A stretch of 64,000 nt of DNA, taken from positions 1-64,000 of the forward strand of contig NZ_JAGIPZ010000002.1 in NCBI RefSeq assembly GCF_017814915.1, in the 5' to 3' direction. Below are positions 17,990 through 26,375 of the stretch, in pieces. The position numbers and the translations under genes were made by a program. Below the pieces are notes generated by a model, which was given only the letters and a program-made list of their open reading frames with translations, ran no database searches and had not been told where the DNA came from. Positions within the stretch are counted from its first letter, which is position 1, and each line of letters opens with the position of its first letter. This stretch comes from Herbaspirillum sp. LeCh32-8 (GTDB lineage: Bacteria > Pseudomonadota > Gammaproteobacteria > Burkholderiales > Burkholderiaceae_D).

Positions 17990-18826
17990 TTATTTCATGC
18001 GGGTCCAGCGCGCGTGGTTGTCTTCCAGCCATTGCGCGGCTGCAGCGCGGTTGTCGTCGTCGTCGGGGTGGAAGGTGGGGCGCAGGTAGGCCATCAGTGC
18101 TCGCGCGCACAGCCGCAGTTGTCCCGTGCGGCCGAACCAGAACGCCAGCGCCGAACCCCAGGTGGAGCGGCGCAGCAGGCTGCCGTCGCGCTTGAGGTTG
18201 AGCAGGGTCTGCACATTGCTCTCCAGCGAGAAGATGCAGAACACGTAGCAGTACCAGGCGATGCGCCGCAGCGCGCCGCCGCCCATGGCGCGATATAGCT
18301 CGAAGGCCACCGCCTTGTGTTCGGTTTCCTCGGCGGCGTGCCAGCGCCACAGCGTTTGCATTTGCTCCTCGGCGCCCTGCATCAGGTCATGGCGCAGCAG
18401 GGTATCGGCGAAGACGGCGGTGAGATGTTCGTAAGCGGCGGTCACTGCCACCACGTTGCGCGGTGACAGGCCGAAGCGCCTGCTCCAGTTCACGCGTCGC
18501 TGTGCCCAGCCTTGCCAGCGGTTGCGCAGGTTGTGCGTTTCCAGATGCCGGTTGTACAGGCTGTGCAGGTGACGGTGCGTGGCTTCCTGGCCGACGAACT
18601 GGGCCACCATCGCCTGCAGCGGCGCATGGCGCTCATCCTGCGGCAATGTGGCGGCGCCGGCGCGCACCGAGTCGATGAAGAATTGCTCACCCACCGGGAA
18701 GCTCATCGACAGCGCGTTGAAGTACATGCTGCGATAGGCGTCGCCGCCATGCCAATGGCGGCTGAATCCCGAGGCGAGGTCGACGGCGAGCTTGCGTATC
18801 GGCAGGTCGATGATGGCGAAGTTCAT
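17990..18826 (-). CDS. PF10118-family predicted metal-dependent hydrolase
   Basis: 278 residues of the predicted metal-dependent hydrolase family (PF10118). The His/Glu-rich helices typical of a buried metal site are visible: FPVGEQFFIDSVR, VGQEATHRHLHSLYN, LTAVFADTLL and WRWHAAEETEHKAVAFELY. The arrangement recalls ferritin-like di-iron proteins. No activity is established for the family as far as I know. It starts 99 bases from the TetR gene on the opposite strand and is followed by the crotonase-like gene, a context common for TetR-controlled lipid or fatty-acid modification genes. Confidence 0.85.
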   Translation of the reverse strand: MNFAIIDLPIRKLAVDLASGFSRHWHGGDAYRSMYFNALSMSFPVGEQFFIDSVRAGAATLPQDERHAPLQAMVAQFVGQEATHRHLHSLYNRHLETHNLRNRWQGWAQRRVNWSRRFGLSPRNVVAVTAAYEHLTAVFADTLLRHDLMQGAEEQMQTLWRWHAAEETEHKAVAFELYRAMGGGALRRIAWYCYVFCIFSLESNVQTLLNLKRDGSLLRRSTWGSALAFWFGRTGQLRLCARALMAYLRPTFHPDDDDNRAAAAQWLEDNHARWTRMK

Positions 18827-18879
18827 GTGTGTGGCTCAGGCAGGTTCTTGTTGCGGCGATCGAATATGAGCATTATTCA

Positions 18880-18897
18880 GTTTTGGCGAAAACGCCA
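18880..18897. promoter_or_regulatory. Candidate TetR operator
   Basis: Two overlapping palindromes lie between the divergent genes: GTTTT-GGCG-AAAAC (18880-18893) and TGGCG-AAAA-CGCCA (18884-18897). Placement between the regulator and its likely target fits an autoregulatory operator; this is inferred from symmetry and position. Confidence 0.45.
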
Positions 18898-18925
18898 CAA
18901 CTCGTTTAGGGCTCAGTTTTTCATC

Positions 18926-19591
18926 ATGGCGCTTGCACCCAGGAAAAAAACGCCGCCGGCCGCGCAGGCCATGCGCAAGCAGCCGGTGCAGGATCGCGCG
19001 CAGCGCACCATCGAGACCATTTTCGACGCCACCGCTCAGATCGTCGACGAGCAGGGCGAGGCCCAGCTTACTACCAACAAGATCGCCGAGCGCGCCGGTT
19101 TTTCCATCGGCACCTTGTACCAGTACTTCCCGACCAAGGAGGCGATCCTGCTGGCGCTGATCCACCGCGGGCGACGCAAGGTGATGGACGAGATGCAGGC
19201 GGCGTTGGCGAAGGCGGTGGCGCAAGGCGCGACGCCTGAGGAAATCATCCGCCAGCGCATCCGCATGCTGATCGAATCGTTCGGCGCGGGCGGCGCATTC
19301 AAGCGCTCGATGATCCGGCTGGCCTGGCGCATGGATCATCACGAGAACATCATGCAGGCCATGCGCGAGGGCGCCGAGAACATCGCCATCGCGCTGGCGC
19401 AGGTGGAGTCACCCGGGCTGCGCGCGCCGGATGCGGCGGGCGTGTTCGTGCTGACGCGGGCGGTGATGGGCGTGATCCGCAGCGCGTCACTGGAAGAGTC
19501 ACCCTTGCTGGGCACGCGGCGCTTCGAGGACGAACTGGTGCGCCTGGCCTGGGGCATGTTGCGCCAGGATGGCTGTGCAGGTGCAGCATGA
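18926..19591 (+). CDS. TetR/AcrR family transcriptional regulator
   Basis: 221 residues. The N-terminal helix-turn-helix is clear (TIETIFDATAQIVDEQG, TTNKIAERAGFSIGTLYQYFPTKEAIL), followed by an all-helical ligand-binding region ending LVRLAWGMLRQ. The start at 18926 (MALAPRKK) is preferred because an ATG at 18866 would put the palindromic operator inside the gene, although the ribosome site is weak (AGGG). It probably represses the divergent hydrolase/crotonase operon; the ligand is unknown, and an acyl-CoA or fatty acid is plausible from the neighbours. Confidence 0.9.
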   Translation: MALAPRKKTPPAAQAMRKQPVQDRAQRTIETIFDATAQIVDEQGEAQLTTNKIAERAGFSIGTLYQYFPTKEAILLALIHRGRRKVMDEMQAALAKAVAQGATPEEIIRQRIRMLIESFGAGGAFKRSMIRLAWRMDHHENIMQAMREGAENIAIALAQVESPGLRAPDAAGVFVLTRAVMGVIRSASLEESPLLGTRRFEDELVRLAWGMLRQDGCAGAA

Positions 19592-19853
19592 GGCCGGCCT
19601 GCACGCGGCGGGCCGGGCGGCATAACGCGGATTAGCCGAGAAAATCCGTCCCTGCTTCAGGCGGCACGATCCCCGCGCAGCGCCAATAATCCGCTGGTAA
19701 GCCTGCCCCGCAAAGCGGGGCGAGAAGAGCGCCGGCAACGGCATCTTCCGATACCGCGCAGTCATCGAAGACGCTCCGCCAAGAGTGCTGCCGTGCGGTC
19801 CAGCCTTCTGTTGCGCAGGCAACGCGAGGGAGGGGGACGGGATTGGCGAAGTA

Positions 19854-20802
19854 ATGAGCGGTTTCTTTGAGCAGGGCCGGCGCGGTGTGCTGCACGGCCT
19901 GTCGGCCGGTGCATGCGTGGGATTGCTGCCGCATCTGCCGATGGCGCAGGCGGGCGTGTCGGTGCGCATCGGCATACAAAAAGCGATGTCGCCGCTGAAT
20001 GTGATGCATGACCGCGGCATCCTGGAAGCGAACGGGATCGCGGCGCAATGGCGCTGGTACGCCGCCGGCCCGCAGGTGATGGCGGGGTTCAAGAACGGTG
20101 AAGTGGATTTCACCATGGTCAGCGAATGCCCGGCGGTATTCGCGCAGGCCAATGCCACGCCCTTCGTCTATGTGGCTTACCAGCAGCCCAACCCTGAGGC
20201 GGTTGGTATCCTGGTGCAAAAATTTTCCAGGGTCCACGACGTTCCCGACCTGCTCGGAAAAGAAGATCGCATTGGTGTTCGGCTCCAACGTCCACTGGCT
20301 GATCGTGGCCTTGCTCAAGAAGTGGCGCATGCGCCTGAGCGACGTCACCCTGGTCAATATGACGCCGGTCGAGGCCTATGCCGCATTCAGGCGCGGCGAC
20401 GTGGACGCCTGGGGCATGTGGGACCCGTGGTTCGCCCAGGCTGAATCCCAGCTGACCTCGCGCCTGCTGGCGCCGAGCCGGGGCGTCATCAACAACTACT
20501 ACTTCCTGATGGCCACGCGCGTTTTTGCGCAAAAGCATGCCGCCGTCATCCGGCTCATCATCGACGAGTTCAACAAAAACGGTGCGTGGATCAAGAACAA
20601 TCCCGATCAGGTGGCCACGCATTTTTCGCCCTACCTGGGCGTGTCGCGCAAGGCGATGGTGACCACCGTGCTGCGCAGCAGCCCGACGTTTTATCCGATC
20701 AGCGCACAGGCGCTGGAGAATCAGCAGCAGATCGCCGATAGCCTGTTCGAGCGCGGGGTCATCCCGCACCGCCTGAACATCAATGACTGGATGCTGAGAT
20801 AG
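19854..20802 (+). pseudogene. Frameshifted ABC transporter substrate-binding protein (SsuA/NMT1-like)
   Basis: The two halves of one protein of about 315 residues lie in different frames. The first (from 19854) has a Tat-like signal GRRGVLHGLSAGACVGL, then VSVRIGIQKAMSPLNVMHDRGILEANG and a sulfonate/nitrate-binding pattern to DLLGK. The second continues KKIALVFGSNVHW through GMWDPWFAQAE to the stop at 20802. The break is at the A run 20258-20261: removing one A restores a continuous reading. It is either a genuine +1 frameshift or a sequencing error. No permease or ATPase gene adjoins it; the ABC set at 41-44 kb is of the same type. Confidence 0.8.
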
Positions 20803-21128
20803 CCCCGCGACGTTGCGGTGCGGCCGGGGGCGATGCGCCACGGCGGCGCGCGGCCGGATCTTGCACCAGCAGGTGTCATGTGCTGCTCCAATTTGGTTTG
20901 AAAAAATAATAAATCTGAAAAATCAGTTTTTACGGCAAAAAGTGCTGTCGGCCCCGTTGCTGCACAGGAAATACGGCAGCACTATTTGCCGCCCCTTCTC
21001 TACCATTGAGGTCGTTTTGGATGCGCCGCAGCATGCGTCTGTCGGGCTCGATGCCGGTCTTTATCTTGGTCCGACCTTAGCTCGACCCTGCGCCTGCGAC
21101 GCTCCGTGTTCAACCCTTGGAGCCCCAG
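20803..21128. other. Intergenic stretch without a gene
   Basis: 326 bases with no credible ORF. It contains an AT-rich patch at about 20897-20940, including CTGAAAAATCAG followed by five Ts, which may be a weak terminator for the upstream locus or part of the promoter region of the DMT exporter. Confidence 0.5.
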
Positions 21129-22085
21129 ATGTCGATCGCCAACGCGGCCAGCCGCGCCACCCCCAAACCAGCCTCGGCGCAGAAACCCTTGAGCCGCCTG
21201 TTCCTGGTCTGCGTGGTGGTGGCCATTTGCATCTGGGGCGGCAACTGGCCGGTGATGAAGTTCGGCAGCCAGTACATTCCGCCGCTGTGGTTCGCGGCCA
21301 GCCGCTTCCTGTCGGCTGCCATCCTGAGCTTCATCATTGCGTTCGCCATCGGCAAGCTGCGCCTGCCCACCCGCGCCGAGTGGCCCATCGTGATCGGCGT
21401 GGGCGTGCTGCAGATGGGTTTGTTCACGGCGCTGGTGACCGGCGCGCTGCACTTCGTGATGCCGGGGCGCGCCTCGCTGATCGCCTACGCCACCTCGATC
21501 TGGGTGGTGCCCGGCGCGGCGCTGGTGCTGAAGCAGAAGCTGAGCCCCCAGCAGTCGCTGGCCACCGTGTGCAGTTATGCAGGCATGGCCGTGATCGTGC
21601 TGCCGGCGCTGATCCACGCCGACCTGCACAGCATGATCGGCTACCTGATGCTGGGTGTCGCCTCGCTCTCGTGGGCCATGAATATCCTGCAGATCAAGCT
21701 CACGCCCTCTGTAAAGCTGGATTTCGACCTGCTGCCCTGGCAGACCCTGGTGGCCGCCGTGCCGCTGTGCCTGTTGGCGTTCATCGTCGACGGCGCGCCG
21801 CTGTTCCTGGCGCAGAGCCATTCCTGGTATGTGATTGCCTATACCGGCCCGCTGGCCACCGCGCTGACCTTCCTGATCGTGCTGCAAATGACCCAGCGCC
21901 TGTCGCCGGTGACGGTGTCGGTGTGCATGCTGGGCGTGCCGGTGGTGGGCCTGACGCTGTCTTCGCTGGTGTTCGGCGAGACGCTCTCGGCCGACCTGCT
22001 GCTGGGCATGGGCCTGCTGTGCCTGGGCCTGGTGCTGCCAGCCCTGCCTGCCCTGGGCATGCGCCGCCTGGCGGCCAAGGGCTGA
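21129..22085 (+). CDS. DMT superfamily (EamA) transporter
   Basis: 318 residues with ten predicted membrane helices in two EamA repeats (first about residues 23-150, second about 165-300). Typical features are CIWGGNWPVMKFG near the start, SRFLSAAILSF, and PLATALTFLIVLQMTQRLSPVTVSVCMLGVPVVGL in the second repeat. Members export amino acids or other metabolites; the substrate cannot be read from the sequence. ATG 21129 has GGAG at 21119-21122. The in-frame TTG at 21117 is less likely. Monocistronic. Confidence 0.9.
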   Translation: MSIANAASRATPKPASAQKPLSRLFLVCVVVAICIWGGNWPVMKFGSQYIPPLWFAASRFLSAAILSFIIAFAIGKLRLPTRAEWPIVIGVGVLQMGLFTALVTGALHFVMPGRASLIAYATSIWVVPGAALVLKQKLSPQQSLATVCSYAGMAVIVLPALIHADLHSMIGYLMLGVASLSWAMNILQIKLTPSVKLDFDLLPWQTLVAAVPLCLLAFIVDGAPLFLAQSHSWYVIAYTGPLATALTFLIVLQMTQRLSPVTVSVCMLGVPVVGLTLSSLVFGETLSADLLLGMGLLCLGLVLPALPALGMRRLAAKG

Positions 22086-22568
22086 GCGGTTTTTTCTTCT
22101 CGCCCGCGCACTTTCTTCTTCCTCCTTCACTGCGTCGCCTTTGCGCGAGATGCGTTTCACCCGCATCTCGCCCAGCGCCTTCGCCGCTGCACAATTTGAG
22201 TGAGGCCTTGCGCCAATATCCCGCTTGCGCACCGAGTCGGTAAGGTTTCAGGCGGACTCCAACTGTTCTTGACGTACTCGCTACCGTTGATGGATGCGGC
22301 CGGCGATGACAAGCTAATGCAGCATCCGAGCCTCGTCGCCCATGACCGGCACACGCGACCGCGCCATCGCCGCCGTGGCCTGGAGCGATGCGCACGTGCC
22401 CGCCGCGAGTGGACTTCCTGAGATATCCCCGATCTAAGCGCTCCTGTTTCCGATGCACGGTCACGGAATTCCTCGGGACGACATTGATACTTTCCCCGCC
22501 GCAATAAATCATCCGGCCACTGGCACCGAAATTGCTTGCCTCGAAAGTCCTTTTGTAGATTGTGTATT
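22086..22568. other. Intergenic stretch without a gene
   Basis: Just after the DMT gene stop is a T-rich run (GGTTTTTTCTTC). The rest has no ORF with credible protein character on either strand and no recognised repeat. The last part becomes AT-rich and leads into the promoter of the MHS transporter gene. Confidence 0.5.
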
Positions 22569-22583
22569 GGATATTGTATATTC
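22569..22583 (+). promoter_or_regulatory. Candidate GntR operator, MHS transporter promoter
   Basis: GGATATTGTATATTC, sharing the exact 13-mer ATATTGTATATTC with the site at 26172-26184 and a 12/14 match with the site before the GntR gene (25209-25222, other strand). A related ATTGTGTATT lies just upstream. It is 65 bases before the transporter start codon. Confidence 0.6.
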
Positions 22584-22647
22584 TTTGTCGACGTCATACA
22601 CTGGCGACCAGCTTAGATGCTCAATATCAAAATTCAAGGAGATAGCA

Positions 22648-24021
22648 ATGACGAGTCAGTATGGGGATGTCGCTGCGCCCGGGGGCGAGGCGAAAGCAGC
22701 AGGAGCCGGCAGCGAATTAAAGCGCGTCGTCGCGGCGTCCATGGTGGGGTCGGTCGCCGAATGGTACGAGTTCTTCCTTTATGGGACGGCGTCGGCGCTG
22801 GTCTTCGGCACCCACTTCTTTAAAAAGACGGGCAATCCTATCGACGGATTGCTCGCGGCCTTCGCCTTGTATGCCGTGGGCTTTGCCGCACGTCCGATCG
22901 GGGGATTGGTGTTCGGCTACTACGGCGACAAGTTCGGTCGCAAGCATCTGTTGCAGATCAGCCTCGTGGTGGTCGGCATCACCACCTTCCTGATGGGATG
23001 CTTGCCCACCTTCGATGCCATCGGTTACTGGGCGCCCGGTTTGCTGGTGACGCTGCGCCTGATCCAGGGTTTTGCCTTCGGCGGAGAATGGGGCGGGGCC
23101 ATCCTCCTGGTGAGCGAGCACAGCCCGGATAACCGTCGAGGCTATTGGGCAAGTTGGCCGCAAGCCGGCGTTCCGCTGGGCAACCTGGTGGCGACCCTGA
23201 TCCTGCTGGCACTCTCCAGCACGCTGTCGGAAGCGGACTTCCTGGGTTGGGGCTGGCGCGTCGCTTTCTGGTTCTCGGCGGTGGTGGTTCTGATCGGCTT
23301 CTGGATTCGCCGCAAGGTTGACGATGCTCCCATCTTCAAGGAAGCGCAGGCGCGTCGCGAACAGAAGAAAGAAAAGCAGCTGGGCGTGACCCATGTGCTG
23401 AAGTACCACTGGCGCCAGGTGATCATCGGCATCGGCGCCCGCTTCGCGGAGAACATCCTGTACTACATGGTGGTCACGTTCTCCCTGACGTACCTGAAGC
23501 TGGTAGTGGGCGCGGATACCACGCGCATCCTGAAGTTGATGTTCGCGGCGAACCTGATTCACTTCTTCTTCATTCCCCTGATGGGATTGATGTCGGACAT
23601 CATCGGCCGCAAGCCGGTCTATCTCACCGGCGCGGTGCTGACCGCAGGCTGGGGTTTCGTGGCCTTCCCGATGATGGACACGGGTAACGACTGGATCATC
23701 ATGGCGGCCATCGTGCTGGGCTTGTTCATCGAATCGATGACCTACTCACCGTACTCGGCGCTGATGACCGAGATGTTCCCGACCAACGTGCGATACACCG
23801 CGCTGTCGCTGTGCTACCAGGTGGCGCCGCTGATGGCCGGTTCGCTGGCGCCGCTCATCGGCTTGTCGCTGCTTGAGCGCTATCACTCGTCGACGCCCAT
23901 TGCCATCTACCTGGTGGTCGCAGCGCTCATTTCGATTGTCTGCGTCAGCCTGGCCAAGGAAACACGCGGGAAATCCCTGCGGGATGTGGACGCCGAAGCC
24001 AGCCGCCGCGTGAAGCACTAA
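22648..24021 (+). CDS. MHS-family MFS transporter (metabolite:H+ symporter)
   Basis: 457 residues, 12 predicted membrane helices. MHS/ProP-type signatures include [12 protein letters not shown] in helix 1, [22 protein letters not shown] between helices 2 and 3, and [15 protein letters not shown]. The ATG has a perfect AAGGAG seven bases upstream; a longer frame from 22453 is rejected. Family members carry shikimate, proline/betaine, dicarboxylates or alpha-ketoglutarate with protons. Its neighbours suggest import of an imino acid such as hydroxyproline, but that is inference. A terminator follows, so it is probably a single-gene unit within the GntR-controlled locus. Confidence 0.92.
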   Translation: MTSQYGDVAAPGGEAKAAGAGSELKRVVAASMVGSVAEWYEFFLYGTASALVFGTHFFKKTGNPIDGLLAAFALYAVGFAARPIGGLVFGYYGDKFGRKHLLQISLVVVGITTFLMGCLPTFDAIGYWAPGLLVTLRLIQGFAFGGEWGGAILLVSEHSPDNRRGYWASWPQAGVPLGNLVATLILLALSSTLSEADFLGWGWRVAFWFSAVVVLIGFWIRRKVDDAPIFKEAQARREQKKEKQLGVTHVLKYHWRQVIIGIGARFAENILYYMVVTFSLTYLKLVVGADTTRILKLMFAANLIHFFFIPLMGLMSDIIGRKPVYLTGAVLTAGWGFVAFPMMDTGNDWIIMAAIVLGLFIESMTYSPYSALMTEMFPTNVRYTALSLCYQVAPLMAGSLAPLIGLSLLERYHSSTPIAIYLVVAALISIVCVSLAKETRGKSLRDVDAEASRRVKH

Positions 24022-24045
24022 ACGCTTCGTCTTTGACGCGGCGTG

Positions 24046-24076
24046 AAGCCACCCCGGTTGGGGTGGCTTTTCTTTA
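24046..24076 (+). terminator. Rho-independent terminator
   Basis: Perfect 10-bp stem AAGCCACCCC/GGGGTGGCTT with a GGTT loop, followed by TTCTTTAT. It separates the transporter from the dehydrogenase gene. Confidence 0.85.
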
Positions 24077-24118
24077 TAGCGCAGCGCTGCTGCCGCTGCC
24101 CTCTTAAAAGGAACTCTG

Positions 24119-25138
24119 GTGAGCAACGGAACCGTACAGCTGTCTCTCGCTGAAGTCTTTCAACTGAGCGTGGACACGCTGACTTGCCATGGATTGGCCC
24201 TGGCGCATGCCGAATCGATCGCGCGGGTGATCACCGCCGGCCAGCGCGACGAATGCCATTCTCACGGTCTATATCGCCTGATCAGCTGCGTCGACGCCAT
24301 GAGGCGGGGAAAGGTGGCGCTCGATGCGGTCCCCGAGGTGGAGGAGGTTTCGCCTGCCATCACCCGGGTGGACGCCAAGTTCGGCTTCTCGCAGCTGGCC
24401 TTCGACCGCGGTGTCGGCAGCCTGATCAACAAGGCGCAGGTGATCGGCATTGCCGCCCTGGCGGTCAACAACTGCTATCACTTCTCCGCGCTGTGGCCTG
24501 AGGTCGAGCGCATTGCCGGCGCGGGACTGGTCGGCCTGGCGATGACGCCCAGCCATAGCTGGGTGGCGCCTGCCGGCGGCACGAAGCCGGTCTACGGGAC
24601 CAATCCGATCGCCTTTGCGTGGCCGCGGCCGGGGAGACATCCTTATGTATTCGACTTTGCCACCAGCGCGACCGCGCGCGGTGAGATCGAGCTGCATCGC
24701 CGTGCGGGCAAGAAGATTCCGCCGGGCTGGGCGCTTGATGCCCAAGGTAACCCCACTGAAGATGCAGAAGCGGCGCTCGCCGGCACCATGCTGACCTTCG
24801 GCGGCCACAAGGGCTCGGCCCTGTCGGCCATGATTGAACTCATGGGCGGGGCGTTGATCGGGGACATGCTGAGCGCCGACTCCTACCGGTTTGACGACGG
24901 CGCGAAGGTCACGCCATGTCATGGTGAGCTGCTGCTGGCATTCAGTCCGCAGCTGTTAGGCGGCGTCGGCGCGGCCGCGGGCGCCGACAGGGCCGAGGCG
25001 ATGTTCGGGAGCATCGGCGCGCAAGGTGCGCGCTTGCCTTCGCAACGCCGTTTCGAGGCGCGAGAACGGAGCGAAGCGCATGGCGTTGTCGTCCCGGCGG
25101 CGCTTTACGCAGACATCCTGGCGCTCAGTGCACGCTGA
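24119..25138 (+). CDS. Ldh-family oxidoreductase (malate/lactate or pyrroline-carboxylate reductase type)
   Basis: 339 residues of the NAD(P)-dependent Ldh/Mdh-2 family, distinct from classical lactate dehydrogenases. Conserved blocks include ECHSHGLYRL, NNCYHFSALWPEVERIAGAGLVGLAM, TKPVYGTNPIAFAWPRPG, VFDFATSATARGEIELH and FGGHKGSALSAMIELMGGAL. Starts at GTG with AAAAGGA upstream. Family members reduce delta1-pyrroline-2-carboxylate or piperideine-2-carboxylate, or oxidise malate, lactate or ureidoglycolate. Beside a lyase resembling hydroxyproline-pathway LhpC, a pyrroline-2-carboxylate reductase role is the favoured inference. Confidence 0.88.
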   Translation: MSNGTVQLSLAEVFQLSVDTLTCHGLALAHAESIARVITAGQRDECHSHGLYRLISCVDAMRRGKVALDAVPEVEEVSPAITRVDAKFGFSQLAFDRGVGSLINKAQVIGIAALAVNNCYHFSALWPEVERIAGAGLVGLAMTPSHSWVAPAGGTKPVYGTNPIAFAWPRPGRHPYVFDFATSATARGEIELHRRAGKKIPPGWALDAQGNPTEDAEAALAGTMLTFGGHKGSALSAMIELMGGALIGDMLSADSYRFDDGAKVTPCHGELLLAFSPQLLGGVGAAAGADRAEAMFGSIGAQGARLPSQRRFEARERSEAHGVVVPAALYADILALSAR

Positions 25139-25208
25139 GCCGGTCAGCAAGAGGGAATCGCCGTCGGCAAAGGCATGTCGCGCCTGGGGTTTCTGCTAAC
25201 ATTGTAGA

Positions 25209-25222
25209 AAATATGCAATATC
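25209..25222 (-). promoter_or_regulatory. Candidate GntR operator, autoregulatory
   Basis: Read on the minus strand this is GATATTGCATATTT, 12 of 14 positions matching the sites at 22570-22583 and 26171-26184. It lies 49 bases before the GntR start codon, as expected for autoregulation. Confidence 0.55.
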
Positions 25223-25270
25223 CACTGTCAACTCAACAACGTTGACAGGTCTTTCAGCTAACGCCCGACT

Positions 25271-25951
25271 ATGAACGAAAAACGTCCCGCTCTTGGATTC
25301 GCAACGCGCGCCGAGGCTGCCGCAAATGAATTGCGCCGTCGCATTCTTACCGGGGAATATGAAGAGGGCTATCAGCTGCGGCAGGAGTCGCTCGCAACGG
25401 AGATGGGCATCAGCCGCATTCCTTTCCGAGAGGCGCTGCTGCAACTGGAAAGCGAGGGACTGGTCAAGATCCTGCCGCACAAGGGCGCCGTGGTGTCCGA
25501 GCTGTCGCCGGAAGACATCACCGAGCTCTTTGAACTGCGTGCGCTGCTGGAGCCTGTCCTGCTGAAGAAGTCCATCCCCCGGTTGACGGAAGATGACTTT
25601 GCGAAGCTGGATGCCATCCTGGCCGAGTACAGCGTGGTCCTCCACGCCAGCCAGGAAGGGCGCTGGGGCGAGCTGAACACGGAGCTGCACCAGCTGCTGC
25701 TGTCCCGCGCCGAGCAACCGAAGACGTCGGCCATCGTGGCCTCGCTGTTGCAGCATACCGACCGCTACACCCGCATGCAGCTTTCTCTGTCCGAGGCGGC
25801 ACGCGACGTTGCAGAATCCGAGCACGGCGAGCTCGTGGCACTGTGCCGCAAGGGCGACACCCGCGGCGCCGCCGCTTTGCTCAAGCGCCACATCGAGCAC
25901 GCCTGCGATGAATTGAAGGCCTTCCTGCGCGAGCGCCGCCAGCCGCGCTGA
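25271..25951 (+). CDS. GntR family regulator, FadR subfamily (FCD domain)
   Basis: 226 residues: N-terminal winged helix (AANELRRRILTGEYEEGYQL, LATEMGISRIPFREALLQLESEGLV, PHKGAVVSEL) and a C-terminal all-helical FCD domain (about residues 80-215). The FCD metal/ligand His residues are suggested by ELHQLLL, LQHTDRYTR and LLKRHIEHA. It is the only regulator in the 22.5-27.4 kb locus, and a conserved AT-rich operator candidate occurs before the transporter, before this gene and before the lyase. It probably represses the set until a pathway intermediate binds. Confidence 0.92.
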   Translation: MNEKRPALGFATRAEAAANELRRRILTGEYEEGYQLRQESLATEMGISRIPFREALLQLESEGLVKILPHKGAVVSELSPEDITELFELRALLEPVLLKKSIPRLTEDDFAKLDAILAEYSVVLHASQEGRWGELNTELHQLLLSRAEQPKTSAIVASLLQHTDRYTRMQLSLSEAARDVAESEHGELVALCRKGDTRGAAALLKRHIEHACDELKAFLRERRQPR

Positions 25952-26005
25952 CGTCTTGTCCGGCCTGCCCGGGCCTGATCATTCTCCACACCACATACGC
26001 CTTAT

Positions 26006-26041
26006 CCCTGCGGCAGCCAAACGCATTTGGCTGCCGCAGGG
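26006..26041. terminator. Strong 16-bp hairpin after the GntR gene
   Basis: Perfect inverted repeat CCCTGCGGCAGCCAAA - CGCA - complement, 26006-26041. No clear T run follows on either side, so it may be a terminator of the GntR transcript or an RNA-stability structure. The rest of 25952-26375 is the lyase promoter region and has no gene. Confidence 0.5.
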
Positions 26042-26171
26042 ATTTGCGCGCCCGGCTGCGGCCTATCTGCGTTGCGCGGTAAGGCCGCGCCGCATGACAG
26101 TTTTCGACTGATTTCCACCTTCTTTGGGTCGCGATGCCCGCAAAGCCGCTTCTGCCCGGTTTCATTATTTT

Positions 26172-26184
26172 ATATTGTATATTC
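26172..26184 (+). promoter_or_regulatory. Candidate GntR operator, lyase promoter
   Basis: ATATTGTATATTC, identical over 13 bases to 22571-22583, about 190 bases before the lyase start codon. It is followed by CTATCCAATTTGGATAG, a separate palindrome that could be a second half of the control region. Confidence 0.6.
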
Positions 26185-26375
26185 TATCCAATTTGGATAG
26201 AATCGATTCGTCGACGCCAACGGCTCGTCAACGCTAGAAAGCGCTCCTGAAAACGGGGCCGACAAACGCGAACTTCAGCCGGGCCGCGCCTGGCTGGCGA
26301 TAACCCTTCCTGCGGTATTTGCGGCCTCGGCCGCGCGCCGTGGAACTATCCAATTTGATTGAACGAGGAAACGAA

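Noticed and set aside
22157-22597. 146-codon minus-strand ORF before the MHS transporter gene
   Set aside because: Arg/Ser-rich without domain character and it covers the promoter and operator region of the transporter.
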